A DNA stretch of 64,000 nt. Source: Planctomycetota bacterium (GTDB lineage: Bacteria; Planctomycetota; OFTM77). The first letter of the stretch is position 1; the number at the start of each line of letters is the position of its first letter. The translations under genes were made by a program, and so were the position numbers. The notes below the pieces were generated by a model. The model saw only the letters and a list, made by a program, of their open reading frames with translations. It was not told where the DNA came from and did no database searches. The stretch spans positions 62,001 to 126,000 of the forward strand of contig JAJDCO010000130.1 of the NCBI GenBank assembly GCA_029260795.1, read 5' to 3'. Below, piece after piece: positions 32,835 through 42,298 of this stretch.

Positions 32835-34571
32835 TCAGGAACAAGGAATGCGGCCACGCCTTGGACTCGCCGCCGATTCCGCCGCAGTCTCGAGCATCTC
32901 TCGCACTTGCTGACAAGCGAGGTCGTTTTGACTGCTGCCCGAGAGCATCTCGGCCAGCTCCCGGACTCGATCCTCGGCAGTGAGCTCGTCGATTCGAGTC
33001 ACCGTACGGTTCCCAACGACGGACTTCGTCACCTTGAAATGCGAACGACCAAAGCTCGCAAGCTGTGCCAGGTGAGTCACGCTGAGAACTTGGTGGCGAG
33101 CAGCGATCCGCTGTAGTCGCTCACCCAAGACGCCGCCGAGGCGGCCTCCGACGTTGGCATCGATCTCGTCGAAGACGAGAACTGGAACGCCTTCATTGTC
33201 CGCGAGCCGCTCCCGAAGAACGAGCAGCAGGCGGGCAAGCTCTCCCCCTGATGCGACTGCAGCCAGTGGCTTCAACTCTTCTCCCCGATTCGCACTCACC
33301 CGGAGCTCCACACGACCGGCTGCGGTCGCAGTCGAGTCGTCCAGATCTGCCGAAGGGGCCCATGGATGGACCCCCACTTCGAACTGAGTCTCCACCATCC
33401 CGAGACCCTTCAGATCTAGCTCGATCTCGGTCGCGAGCCTTTTCCCACTCTGCCGGCGCGTCACTTCGATGGCCCCCGCCCTCTCCCTCAAGGTGGCTTC
33501 GAGCGGCGGGATCTCCTTTCTCAACCTCTCGACGGCCTCGTCGTCTCGTCCCATCGTCTTCAGCCGTGAGCGAGCCTCTTCACACCGAAGGAGCACATCG
33601 GCTTCAAAGGGGCCGTAGCGAGTCAACAGTCCACGCAACAGCTCGATCCGATCCATCACCTCCTCGGCACGGGCTGGATCGATCTCGGTCTTCTCGATGA
33701 GGGAGACGAGACGGAACCCGACTTCGCTCACCTCGTTCCGTGCGGCTTCCAGACGATCGACCAGCTCGCCACACTCTGGCAGGGCTTCTCGACACGAGTC
33801 GATTCGCTTCGCCCATCGATGCACGACTTCGATGACCGATCCTTCGTTCTCGTACAGCGCGCCGTGACTCTCGGCCAGCGACGCCCGGATCTCGTGGGAG
33901 CGATCCAGCAGCTTCCTTTCGGCCCTCAGTGCCTCAAACTCCCCTTCCCGCACCTCCGCCGCGTCGATCTCCGCCACGAGGACCGCCAACGCCTCACACT
34001 CTTCGCGACGCCGCTCGCCGGCGGCCTCCAAGTTTCGGAGCAACGTGCGCCTCGTCCGGAGTGCGGCAAGATCTCGTTGAAAGGCCGCGACCTCATCGGT
34101 CAGCCCGGCGAAACGGTCGATCGCGGCACGCTGCGCCGCCGGCACGAGCAACTCCTGATGCTCGTTCTGGCCCTGAATATCCATCAGGCGGCTCGTGACC
34201 CTTCGGAGCCGCGTCACAGTCGTGCGACGACCGTTGATCCGGACCTGTCCCGAGCCTTGGCGAGCGATGGTGCGCTCGATGACCAACTCGCCATCGGCCG
34301 GGGTAGGCAGCCCCATCTCGACCAGGGACTCCGTCAGGCGCGCCAGCAAGCGCTCGGAGACCACTCGGAACACTCCTCGGATTCGGGCGCTTCGTGCACC
34401 CGTCCGGACGTGCGTCGCCATGGCCTTGGACCCTCCGAGGAGCTTCAGCCCACGAATCACCGTCGACTTGCCAACGCCCGTCTCACCGGTCAGGACGTTC
34501 AACCCCGATGACCAGTGAAGCCGGGTGGACTCCACCAGCCCCAGATTCCGAATCTCGAGCTCGACCAACAT
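32835..34571 (-). CDS. recN: DNA repair protein RecN
   Basis: 578 residues. Walker A GETGVGKST (29-37), a long central coiled coil of about 250 residues, the ABC signature ASGGELAR (about 450) and Walker B VLVFDEIDANVGG near the C-terminus. This SMC-like cohesin acts at double-strand breaks. ATG 34571 gives the standard opening MLVELEIRNLGLVEST. First gene of the minus-strand run; its promoter should lie in the AT-rich segment upstream. No convincing LexA box was found. Confidence 0.96.
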   Translation of the reverse strand: MLVELEIRNLGLVESTRLHWSSGLNVLTGETGVGKSTVIRGLKLLGGSKAMATHVRTGARSARIRGVFRVVSERLLARLTESLVEMGLPTPADGELVIERTIARQGSGQVRINGRRTTVTRLRRVTSRLMDIQGQNEHQELLVPAAQRAAIDRFAGLTDEVAAFQRDLAALRTRRTLLRNLEAAGERRREECEALAVLVAEIDAAEVREGEFEALRAERKLLDRSHEIRASLAESHGALYENEGSVIEVVHRWAKRIDSCREALPECGELVDRLEAARNEVSEVGFRLVSLIEKTEIDPARAEEVMDRIELLRGLLTRYGPFEADVLLRCEEARSRLKTMGRDDEAVERLRKEIPPLEATLRERAGAIEVTRRQSGKRLATEIELDLKGLGMVETQFEVGVHPWAPSADLDDSTATAAGRVELRVSANRGEELKPLAAVASGGELARLLLVLRERLADNEGVPVLVFDEIDANVGGRLGGVLGERLQRIAARHQVLSVTHLAQLASFGRSHFKVTKSVVGNRTVTRIDELTAEDRVRELAEMLSGSSQNDLACQQVREMLETAAESAASPRRGRIPCS

Positions 34572-34908
34572 GGGATCTTCCTCACGACAGGACAGAGGGC
34601 GGCTCGCTCCGAACTCGAGTTCGGCGGACGCCGAATTCCGAGGCTAGCTTCTGTCGTGAGAGCGGGTCAACTCAATTTTAGGTTTTTGTTAGCAACGCAC
34701 GCTCGAATAGACAGCATGCAGTTACCTATTTTCTAAAAACAACTTATGGTTCCAGCTGGAAGCTTGGCTACTTTTTCTCGAGTTTGTCGGGCCAGACCCC
34801 TTATTCCGAAGGCTTGAAGTGTACGGCGTTCGCCGGGAGCCTCGAGCCGAATCGGTTCGAGGCTTTTTTATTGGTTTGTCACCGAATCTCCACCTTGAGG
34901 AGCCCTTC
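34572..34908. other. AT-rich intergenic segment upstream of recN
   Basis: From about 34665 to 34800 the base composition falls far below the window average (runs such as TTTTAGGTTTTTGTT and TTTTCTAAAAACAAC). A partial dyad AATAG ... GCATGC ... CTATT lies at 34706-34730. A strong plus-strand terminator follows (34838). It should hold the recN promoter, and perhaps a small plus-strand RNA. Confidence 0.5.
34838..34873 (+). terminator. Strong rho-independent terminator with no gene before it
   Basis: A 12-bp stem with one G-T pair (34838-34849 with 34853-34864), loop AAT, then TTTTTTATT. The nearest upstream gene (recN) is on the other strand, so it either ends a small RNA or attenuates the gene at 34909. 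Confidence 0.85.
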
Positions 34909-35211
34909 TTGAGATCGCCTCGTCGCCCCGAAGCCACCTCGCTGGTCGATCCCAACGGATGGCTGATCTTCCTCGTAACCTTGGGCGTAGCGGCGTTTCT
35001 CTCGATTGCCCTCGACATCGAGTTCAAGTACCTCAGGATCTTGATCGTTACCGAGATCGTGATTCTGGGAATCGTCCTGCCCTTGCGCCGCGCGCGACGA
35101 CTGCGAGCCGCCCACGAGCGCGAGCGGCGCATGCGCTTCGAACGTTACCGCGAAGAGCTCGGCGCGAGGCAAGCTCCCGATCAGCCCGATACCAAGAGTC
35201 CCGCCGACTGA
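34909..35211 (+). CDS. Small membrane protein with two helices
   Basis: 100 residues from TTG 34909, chosen for the GAGG site 8 bases upstream; a start at ATG 34819 would run through the terminator hairpin. Two membrane helices (about 18-36, GWLIFLVTLGVAAFLSI, and 44-60, ILIVTEIVILGIVLPL) are followed by a basic coiled tail (RRARRLRAAHERERRMRFERYREEL). No family recognised. Its 3' end overlaps that of convergent truB by 31 bases. Confidence 0.7.
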   Translation: MRSPRRPEATSLVDPNGWLIFLVTLGVAAFLSIALDIEFKYLRILIVTEIVILGIVLPLRRARRLRAAHERERRMRFERYREELGARQAPDQPDTKSPAD

Positions 35212-36092
35212 ACCGAGCCATCTTCGACATCCAATCGGAGGCGAGCGATCACCTGGCCCTCGACACTCGCAAAGAGGTGAGAAGTCTTCTTCAGCATCTC
35301 TAACGATGCGTCAACGGCATCCACGGGGATCCGACCTCCCTGGACCAAACGCGCGCGGTATTGGGATTCCACCTCCACGACTCGCGCACCGGGCAGCTCG
35401 GGCAGCGCTCGCTCAATCGGGATCACGTCGCTCCAATCGACATTCTCGGGATCGACTCCCACCTCGACCTGGAAGCAACCGACTCTCTCGCGCCGCAGAC
35501 CTCCGAGATACGCTCCGGTACCGAGTGCTTGACCGATGTCTCGGGCCAAGGAGCGAATGTAGGTGCCTCCCGAGCACGTGACTCGCCAGGTGACGATCGG
35601 AAAGTCATAGCTCAGGGTCTCGAGAGCCAAAACGTGGACTTCTCGCTCTCGCGTTTCCACGGCTTCGCCACGTCGAGCCTTCTCGTAGGCTCGACGTCCT
35701 TCGATTCTGACTGCGGAGAACGCCGGGGGGCGCTGACGGACGAGTCCACGAAACCCGGAGACGACCTCCTCGAGTCGATCGGGCGACGGAGCCTCAGCTC
35801 CTTCGACGATCTCGATCGGGCCTTCCGCGTCGTCGGTTCGTGAGCTCGCACCCAAGATCCCCTGCGCCCAGTACACCTTGGGAGAAGCGACGACGAGCTC
35901 TTGCAGTCGACGGGCTCGTCCGATGACGGCGACTAAGACGCCCGTGGCCAAGGGATCCAGGGTTCCGGTGTGACCCACCCCACGGGTCCGGAGACAGCGG
36001 CGCACGGCATCGATTGCCACTCGCGACGTCATGCCGAGTGGTTTGTCCATCACGAGGAATCCCGAACCCGAATCACGTGTCGAAGCCTGCAA
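35181..36092 (-). CDS. truB: tRNA pseudouridine-55 synthase TruB
   Basis: 303 residues from TTG 36092, preceded by AGGGAG; upstream in-frame starts would overlap the divergent gene. GFLVMDKPLGMTSR (11-24), GVGHTGTLDPLATGVL with catalytic Asp46, YWAQGILGASSRTDDAEG and TCSGGTYIRSLARDIG are all TruB hallmarks. It makes pseudouridine 55 in the T loop of tRNAs. A C-terminal PUA-like segment is short. It is monocistronic here. Confidence 0.94.
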   Translation of the reverse strand: MQASTRDSGSGFLVMDKPLGMTSRVAIDAVRRCLRTRGVGHTGTLDPLATGVLVAVIGRARRLQELVVASPKVYWAQGILGASSRTDDAEGPIEIVEGAEAPSPDRLEEVVSGFRGLVRQRPPAFSAVRIEGRRAYEKARRGEAVETREREVHVLALETLSYDFPIVTWRVTCSGGTYIRSLARDIGQALGTGAYLGGLRRERVGCFQVEVGVDPENVDWSDVIPIERALPELPGARVVEVESQYRARLVQGGRIPVDAVDASLEMLKKTSHLFASVEGQVIARLRLDVEDGSVQSAGLLVSG

Positions 36093-36245
36093 GCGATGAT
36101 CACTCCCTGAAGTCGAGCCGAGCCACGAATCGAGAGATCTGTCGAGAACCCTCGGCAACCGCCGCGGTGCCCGGTACGATTCCAGCCGCCGACCGAGACG
36201 TCCGCTCAGATTCCGCGCTCGAACCATCGCACTGCACAGAACACC

Positions 36246-38096
36246 ATGCCACTCGACCTGAAACGATCTCGCATGCTCTGGCTCGCCCTCCTGGGTGCGA
36301 TCGTGCTGGGCTATTCTCCATCCTTTTTCTCGAACTTCTACAACGAGGACTACCAGTACCTGTCCTACCTCGCCCAGCTCGACCTCGCCGAAGGCCTGGG
36401 CCGCTCGTTCGTCCACAACGAGCTCGACATGGCGCACGTACGATTCTATCGCCCCCTCACCTCCGCCAGCCTCGCCTTGGATCTGCGCGCCTTCGGACCG
36501 GATCCGGCACCCTATCTCCTGGTCAACCTCGGACTCCATCTACTCGTCGCGGCCAGCCTGGCAATTCTTCTGCGCACACTCGTCGGTCCCACCGGTGCCG
36601 CCCTCGGCGCAGTCCTGTTCGCGACCAACCCGTGGTCGATCAATGCAGCCGGCTTCATGGCGGCACGTTCGAACCTCCTGGTCGGGCTCTTCATGATCTG
36701 GTCGGTACTCGGGCACCTCCGGTATCGTCGCACAGGACATCGTCTCGCCCGGTGGGGAAGCCTTCTGGCAGCAGCGCTCGCTCTCTGCTCCTACGAGGCG
36801 GCCGTCGTCGTCCCGGGACTCCTCTTCGCCACCGAGCTGTTCCTCGCCACTCCGGCCACTCCGTTTCTGGCCCGGCTCCGCAGTGCCGTTCGTCAGACTT
36901 GGCCGGCTGCCCTCCTCGTGGTCGCGTACTTCGGACTCCGATACTGGACCCTTGGCGTGTTCATCGGAGCCTACCCCGGACGTGCGGGCGCAGTTCCCGA
37001 GCCGTTGCCCCAGCTCGCACGGATTCTGAGTGCCCTCGTCCAGCTCGCGACGCCCTGGTCTCTCGAGCTGTCGCCCGAGAGCCGCTCCTCGACCACGCTG
37101 GTCGTGGGCATGACGGCTCTGGCCGGCTTTCTTTGGCTCGTCTTTCGACATCGTGCCCGCGCGTCGATCGTGCTGTTCGGTCTCGCCTGGGCTCTCGCTG
37201 CCGCCGTGCCGCTGTATCAGGTTCCGGATCTGCTCCCGCTCTCGGGTCGACGTTGGTACCCCGCGAGCATCGGAGTCGCCATCGTGACCGGTCTCCTTCT
37301 CCGCGGCAGCGGGCGCTCGAGGGGCGTCGTCGCACGCGCGTTGCTGACCGTCGCACTCCTCTGGGCAGGGGCCTCGTGGGTGAGCCTCTTCCGAAACGCC
37401 GACCTGCTCAAGACGACGAGCCAGCGCCAGGAGCATGTCCGTCACCAGATTCTCGCCCTCCAGTCGACGCGTGATGGGCAGCGGCCGCTCTTCGTCGTCT
37501 TTCGACAAGGCTTCGAGAGCAAGTACGTCAACGAGGAGTTCCAGATCCTTCTCGCCGAGTCGCTCTCACCGCCGTTCACGAAGGAGCCACAACTCGTCTT
37601 TCCGATCAACACGAGCGAGCGACCGTCGGCCGCCGAGCTGAAATCGCTTCCCGGGGATCTCGTGTTCGTGGACACCGATGGAACACTGCGTCCGGGGCTG
37701 CCGCCAGAGCTCCCGACCGGTCGAGAGCTCAGTGGACTCCGACTGCTCCCGACCCTCTTCCGGCAGCGTTCTCTACCACTCGACTTCGTCCAGGACCTGT
37801 GGCTTCCGTTGGCACCGTCGAGCCACCGGCGCCTGCGAATGACCTTCGTGACCCAAGCCGCCATCGTGCGGGTCGAAGTTCGGCCGATCCAGCGCCTCCC
37901 CTTCTCCGATCTGGTCACGGGCCAAGAATACGAGCTCATTCGCGTCATGGACTCCACGCTGCTGCGCGACTGTGTGCGACCTGTCGTCCCGGGCCGTCCG
38001 TGGCCCTTTTTCCTCTACGTGGAAGCTCTGGACGAGAGCGGTGAGGTCGTGGCACGCAGTGAAATAGAGCGGCTCGAAATCATCCGTCGAGACTGA
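36246..38096 (+). CDS. Polytopic membrane protein, GT-C/TMTC-like
   Basis: 616 residues. About ten membrane helices cover 10-400 (LLGAIVLGYSPSF, LLVNLGLHLLVAASLAILL, AALGAVLFATNPWSI). The first loop has NEDYQYLSY and FYRPLTSASLALD, a pattern like the acidic first-loop motif of GT-C mannosyltransferases and bacterial TMTC-like proteins. A soluble C-terminal domain of ~180 residues (420-616) follows. It may transfer sugars from a lipid carrier to exported substrates. Specific activity cannot be assigned. Confidence 0.78.
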   Translation: MPLDLKRSRMLWLALLGAIVLGYSPSFFSNFYNEDYQYLSYLAQLDLAEGLGRSFVHNELDMAHVRFYRPLTSASLALDLRAFGPDPAPYLLVNLGLHLLVAASLAILLRTLVGPTGAALGAVLFATNPWSINAAGFMAARSNLLVGLFMIWSVLGHLRYRRTGHRLARWGSLLAAALALCSYEAAVVVPGLLFATELFLATPATPFLARLRSAVRQTWPAALLVVAYFGLRYWTLGVFIGAYPGRAGAVPEPLPQLARILSALVQLATPWSLELSPESRSSTTLVVGMTALAGFLWLVFRHRARASIVLFGLAWALAAAVPLYQVPDLLPLSGRRWYPASIGVAIVTGLLLRGSGRSRGVVARALLTVALLWAGASWVSLFRNADLLKTTSQRQEHVRHQILALQSTRDGQRPLFVVFRQGFESKYVNEEFQILLAESLSPPFTKEPQLVFPINTSERPSAAELKSLPGDLVFVDTDGTLRPGLPPELPTGRELSGLRLLPTLFRQRSLPLDFVQDLWLPLAPSSHRRLRMTFVTQAAIVRVEVRPIQRLPFSDLVTGQEYELIRVMDSTLLRDCVRPVVPGRPWPFFLYVEALDESGEVVARSEIERLEIIRRD

Positions 38097-38308
38097 GCGA
38101 GATCGCTCCAATGCCCCTGAAATCGGTGCCAACCACGACGCCACCCGATTCGAGAAAGATCTTCGATCCGCTTTGGCGCTCAATCTCTCGGGGAGGATCT
38201 GTCGAATTCTCTGGCAAGCCGAATATCATGAGAACAACTCGACGACTGAGCCTCGGTCCCGCGCGAACGGCGACGGAGCTCGATCCCCTTCGACGAACGG
38301 AGTCGGTC

Positions 38309-38716
38309 ATGCCGCGATGTCAGCGGTTCCTCACGATGGCGCTGCTTATCGCAACGATGCTCACGATCTGTGGCTGCCACTACAGCACACGGTGCCTGAC
38401 AGGACGCAGCTTCTTTCCCTGTGCCATCGAGCGCTGCGGGCTCCAGTTCGACGTCGATCGAGTCTTCGAGTTCCACGTGATCGACACCGAGGGCAATCCG
38501 CAACCAGCGGACGTCTACGTCGACGGCACCCTGGTGCTGGCCGGCGAGTCGGGTCGTCGCCTCGAAGTGGCGTTCGACTCGGCAAGCGAACGGTACGGGT
38601 GGCTTCCGGTCGAGGTCGAGGTGCGCACTCAAGGCCGCGAGCCTCAGAAGCGCCGATTAGTCTACGACGACGCGACACATCAGGTCTTCTACGTCGCTCG
38701 CCTCGAAGAACGATGA
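38309..38716 (+). CDS. Small lipoprotein, PEGA-like beta domain
   Basis: 135 residues from ATG 38309 (GGAG site 6 bases upstream). The signal ends in ICGC with Cys23 as the likely lipid-modified residue. The mature part is beta-rich (FEFHVIDTEGNPQPADVYVDG, RRLEVAFDS, LPVEVEVRTQGREPQKRRLVY) and resembles a PEGA or Ig-like module. The frame before the ATG is not protein-like. Function unknown; outer-membrane or periplasmic anchoring predicted. Confidence 0.8.
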   Translation: MPRCQRFLTMALLIATMLTICGCHYSTRCLTGRSFFPCAIERCGLQFDVDRVFEFHVIDTEGNPQPADVYVDGTLVLAGESGRRLEVAFDSASERYGWLPVEVEVRTQGREPQKRRLVYDDATHQVFYVARLEER

Positions 38717-38771
38717 GAACGGCGAGGACGCCGACCGAGAAGTCCGAGCATCTTAGCTCGGGCAAGGGCGC

Positions 38772-41276
38772 ATGACGCCCCGACTCCGCGCCCTTCGACT
38801 CTTCCGGCTCACCTGGATCGCTCTCTTGTGCGGGGTCTGGCCGTTTGGATGTCGGGCGGCCGAGCTGTTCCAGAACGATCACCTGAGCTTGCACCTCGAA
38901 AGCCATCCTGTCTTCGGACGCACGCTCTCCGGGGTTTCCAGCTCCGAGACCGGGACTCACTTCCCGACAGGTGGCCCCCTCTGGAGACTCGACCTGCATC
39001 GCGGCGATGGAATCGCTCATAGAACACTGGATCCGACAGGCCCCGTTTCAGTCGATCGTCGCGCCGACAGCGGAGACCAAGTTGCCGTCCTGACTTGGTC
39101 GAACATCCCACTCGAGAGCGCGCAGCTGCGCGTGCGGGTGATCCTCCGCCTCTCGGACGATGTCAATCGCGTCCGGGCCAGAATCGAAGTCGACTGGCCG
39201 ATCCCTCATCCGGATTGGCGCCTGACCTCCGTGCAGTTTCCTGTCCTCACGCTCCATGCACCGGAGTCCCATGCCGGCCTTCCGGTCTCCAAGGAAGCCG
39301 CCTTCCTGGTCCGAGGCTGGGAGCAGGGCTTGGTGTATCGAGACCCGTTCCGCACCGCCCGCGCCCAGGATGGAACGGCTCTTCCCGGCGCGCATCCGGG
39401 CCCCCATCCCTTGCAGTTGCAAGCCTTCGGAGGGCGTGGACTGCCGAGCGTGCTCTATCTCCAGACCACTGATCGCGTTGGATACCGCAAGGACTTCCGC
39501 TGTCTCGGAACGGGTGAGGCACTCGAGCTCTGGGTCGAGCATCCGGCTCCCGATTGGGAGAGCTCCGGCAACGCGCTCTCGCTGCCCTATGAGGTCCACT
39601 TGGGTGTCGTAGCGGTGGACGACGAGCTGCTCGACGACCCATGGCTCGCCGTCGGGAAGGCCTATCGCGACTGGGTCGAGACCGAAGGCCAGCTGACGGC
39701 TCTCGCGCCACGACATGGGTCGGGCACGTCCCGGCCGCTCGCCTCGGCACGCGATCGAATGCGCGGCCGCACGTTCACAATCCATTGCCGAGACTCTCGA
39801 GCCGGAGAGCTCGCTCCACACGATCTCGCCACCCGCGCTTGGTCGTACGTCGATGTGCTCGATCGATGGCAGGCCTACTTGGGTGCGCCGCCGGAAGAGA
39901 TGGTCGGGGTCTTTGCTCGTTGGCACGCCGTCCATCGCGATCGCGACCTCGCCCAGGTTCCTGCCATCGCGTCCCGAGCCGTGACCGGCTTGACCGCAGC
40001 ATTGAGCGAAGCTCGTGGTCGTGGATACTCGGTGGTTCTCGGAACGTCTCCGATCGTGACCGGAATCGCCGAGCCCCATTTTCGCGACCTGATCGATCCG
40101 GGTGGATCGGGCGTTCATCGACTGGAGCCGGGCCAGCCGGTCCGATGCTCGGAGCCCTTGCCCGGCTTGGTCAGCGTCCTCGCCTGCCTCGGTGATCCTC
40201 GCGCCGTCGAGTCGTACAGCCAGATCACGGCGTCTCTCCTCGAGACACACCCGGCTGCAGGAGTCTACTTGGACGCCTTTGCGGGGCCTCCCGTGCGGCT
40301 CTGCTCGGGAGGCCACGACGGAACGCCGCACGCAGGCGGAGGCGGAGCCTACTTCCATGCCGGCCGTCGCGAGGTGCTGTCTCGGCTTCGAGCGCTTCCG
40401 GGTGATCCGATCTTGGTGAGCGAGACTCTGGATGAGCTGCTCATCCCCGATCTCGACGGGGTGTCGATGCTGCTCGGCCGAAACATCGCCGGGGGTGCTC
40501 CTCAGGGAGAGTGGGTTCGAGCCGTGCCTCTCTGGACGAGCGTCTACCACGCCTATCAGCCCGTGCTCGGCTTCTTTGCGGACTCCGTCACGCAGACGCT
40601 CGCAGCGGCGCCGCGCTCGATTCGCAACGCGGAGGCATGGCGCTACCTGTTCACGTTGCACTTCTTGGCTGGAAGTCGACTCGGATTCGCCGACGATCTC
40701 CGCAACTTGGCCATTGCGCCGGGATCCCTGGACGAGCCGCTGAGCGATGCCGACTCCCTCGCCATGGAACCGGCTCAGTCCGAAGCCGCGGGACACTTGG
40801 GTCAATTCCTTCGCGCGCTCTACAGGGAGCAAGCGCCGAGCGAGGCAGGCGAGCTCTTGCTCTGGGGTGACTTGGAATCGCCGCCGATCGCGCTCGAGTC
40901 GGGGACCACCTGGCGTGACGAGCCACTGCTGACGCTCTTGGCCTGGGCGGCGTATCGTCAGCCGACGTTCGTTCCGATCCGACTTGGAGGCTCTCTTCGG
41001 GACGGAGGACGGACGACCGCGATCCTGAGCAGTCACTGGACCTCGCGCGTGGCCACCGACGCCGAGGGTTGGATCTTCGTGAACTGGACCTCGGAGGCCG
41101 CTCAGCTCCGCTGTCGACTGACACCTTCACGCGAGCTCGATATGGCCGAGGCGGAGTGGCAGGTCGAAGGGCCGGGCGTGGTTCGCTGGGAAGGCGCCGA
41201 TCTCGTGCTCTCGCTGCCTCCGGCCTCGATTCAGCGAGTCGAGCTCGGGAAGCGCCAAGCGAGACTACGCGAGTGA
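38772..41276 (+). CDS. Large exported protein with glycoside-hydrolase-like fold (DUF6259-like)
   Basis: 834 residues with an N-terminal signal (MTPRLRALRLFRLTWIALL ... GVWPFG). An N-terminal beta-sandwich (30-300) is followed by a probable TIM barrel: FARWHAVHRDRDLAQVPAI, GYSVVLGTSPIVTGIAEP, HPAAGVYLDAFAGPP and ILVSETLDELLIPDLDGV. The acidic residues after strands (YLDAF, VSETLDE) sit where nucleophile and acid/base residues of retaining glycosidases lie. The end is a small beta domain. The DUF6259-type label is from memory of such layouts; substrate unknown. Follows the lipoprotein gene in one unit. Confidence 0.7.
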   Translation: MTPRLRALRLFRLTWIALLCGVWPFGCRAAELFQNDHLSLHLESHPVFGRTLSGVSSSETGTHFPTGGPLWRLDLHRGDGIAHRTLDPTGPVSVDRRADSGDQVAVLTWSNIPLESAQLRVRVILRLSDDVNRVRARIEVDWPIPHPDWRLTSVQFPVLTLHAPESHAGLPVSKEAAFLVRGWEQGLVYRDPFRTARAQDGTALPGAHPGPHPLQLQAFGGRGLPSVLYLQTTDRVGYRKDFRCLGTGEALELWVEHPAPDWESSGNALSLPYEVHLGVVAVDDELLDDPWLAVGKAYRDWVETEGQLTALAPRHGSGTSRPLASARDRMRGRTFTIHCRDSRAGELAPHDLATRAWSYVDVLDRWQAYLGAPPEEMVGVFARWHAVHRDRDLAQVPAIASRAVTGLTAALSEARGRGYSVVLGTSPIVTGIAEPHFRDLIDPGGSGVHRLEPGQPVRCSEPLPGLVSVLACLGDPRAVESYSQITASLLETHPAAGVYLDAFAGPPVRLCSGGHDGTPHAGGGGAYFHAGRREVLSRLRALPGDPILVSETLDELLIPDLDGVSMLLGRNIAGGAPQGEWVRAVPLWTSVYHAYQPVLGFFADSVTQTLAAAPRSIRNAEAWRYLFTLHFLAGSRLGFADDLRNLAIAPGSLDEPLSDADSLAMEPAQSEAAGHLGQFLRALYREQAPSEAGELLLWGDLESPPIALESGTTWRDEPLLTLLAWAAYRQPTFVPIRLGGSLRDGGRTTAILSSHWTSRVATDAEGWIFVNWTSEAAQLRCRLTPSRELDMAEAEWQVEGPGVVRWEGADLVLSLPPASIQRVELGKRQARLRE

Positions 41277-41286
41277 AGAACGGCCG

Positions 41287-41754
41287 CTAGCGAGTCTTGA
41301 CCGGCTCCACGATTCCAAGTTCTTCGATGCGAGCCTTGAGGGAAACGATCTCGGCTTCGATCTTCTGGAGCGCTCTCCCCAGGTGCGAATCGAACGCGGG
41401 CGGCTGGAGATCAGCATCCGGGATCTCGACCTCTACCACCGGAATTCCATCCGGCAACGAGATCCCGAGGTCGCAATCGCGTGCGGACGCGGGTCGGAAG
41501 ATGAGGATAGGTCGATCCGCATCGGGGCTCGGCTCGTTGAGATCGATCTCGTCGTCGACGAGCACTCCGAGAGGGATCCCGAAATACTGCGCAATCCTCC
41601 GACAAGTGTGGATCTGCGGGTTTTGCCCCCGCTCGGTCCCCTTGACCATCTCCCAGAGCGTCGTCTTGGAGATCCCGGTCGAACGAGCGAGCTCGTCCAG
41701 AGAAGAGATCCCCTTCTCGATCATCAGTTGCCGAATCTTAGCGGAGAGCTTCAT
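41287..41754 (-). CDS. XRE-family helix-turn-helix regulator
   Basis: 155 residues. An N-terminal HTH_3 domain lies at about 3-67 (LSAKIRQLMIEKGISSLDEL, STGISKTTLWEMVKG, CRRIAQYFGIPLGVLV). After an acidic linker, a C-terminal coiled coil (LGRALQKIEAEIVSLKARIEEL, about 120-148) probably dimerises it. A GAGG site lies 7 bases before the ATG. Last gene of the four-gene run from 43674, so it may regulate that run. Confidence 0.92.
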   Translation of the reverse strand: MKLSAKIRQLMIEKGISSLDELARSTGISKTTLWEMVKGTERGQNPQIHTCRRIAQYFGIPLGVLVDDEIDLNEPSPDADRPILIFRPASARDCDLGISLPDGIPVVEVEIPDADLQPPAFDSHLGRALQKIEAEIVSLKARIEELGIVEPVKTR

Positions 41755-41809
41755 GGAACAACCTCGGACGGTGGTCCTCCCGGGCGGCTGGAAGAAACCC
41801 GCGCCGTCA

Positions 41810-42298
41810 TCAGAGAATCAGTCGGCCATCGATACGGAGCTGGAACACGCCACGGAAGCTCGAAAGCTCGATCACGCGGCGATGGGGCTGCTCGACGTAG
41901 AAGTAGTACTTGAGGAGCGTCTGTCGGTGGATCGGCACGACACTGTGTCCCGACGGGCTGAACACGTCGAGCGAGTCCTCACGGACTCGAGTCATGCGCG
42001 AGGCGCGAATCGGTTGTCCGGCACGCGTCCGTCGACCGTTGGCCCAGAAGTGGGTGTGGTCGATCCGCATCGAGACGATGTGGTCCTCTTCGTCATGGGC
42101 GAGCTCGACCAGGTGTCTCTTACCGTCCGAGAACAGAGCCCCGGTCGTTTCCTTTCGAGTCAGCGACTGGGCCCAGGTAGTCGACGAGAGCAAGGTGCCA
42201 GCGACTCCAACCGAGAAGGCCCCCGCCAAGAATTGGCGTCGGCTGCTTCCCGTGGGTCGATCCATCATCCGATCAGGCATGCGAGTGTCCTCACTCAT
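41810..42298 (-). CDS. Tat-exported protein of unknown function
   Basis: 162 residues. A twin-arginine signal (SSRRQFLAGAFSVGVAGTLL, about 18-37) ends near STTWAQ, so the protein is exported folded. The mature part is mostly beta (ELAHDEEDHIVSMRIDHTHFW, VFSPSGHSVVPIHRQTLLKYYF) with several His residues that could bind metal. No family recognised. The start overlaps the stop of the small beta protein by 4 bases. Confidence 0.83.
   Translation of the reverse strand: MSEDTRMPDRMMDRPTGSSRRQFLAGAFSVGVAGTLLSSTTWAQSLTRKETTGALFSDGKRHLVELAHDEEDHIVSMRIDHTHFWANGRRTRAGQPIRASRMTRVREDSLDVFSPSGHSVVPIHRQTLLKYYFYVEQPHRRVIELSSFRGVFQLRIDGRLIL

Noticed and set aside
34706..34730. Partial dyad upstream of recN as a LexA box
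   Set aside because: Neither the E. coli nor the Gram-positive LexA consensus is met; only five outer bases and the centre are symmetric.
34740..34790. Resemblance of GGAAGCTTGGCT to SRP RNA tip motif
   Set aside because: The conserved AGCAG/GGAA internal loop arrangement of SRP RNA is not present.
39048..41036. 662-codon minus-strand frame over the glycosidase-like gene
   Set aside because: Antisense shadow; the plus-strand protein has a signal peptide and domain pattern, the minus frame does not.
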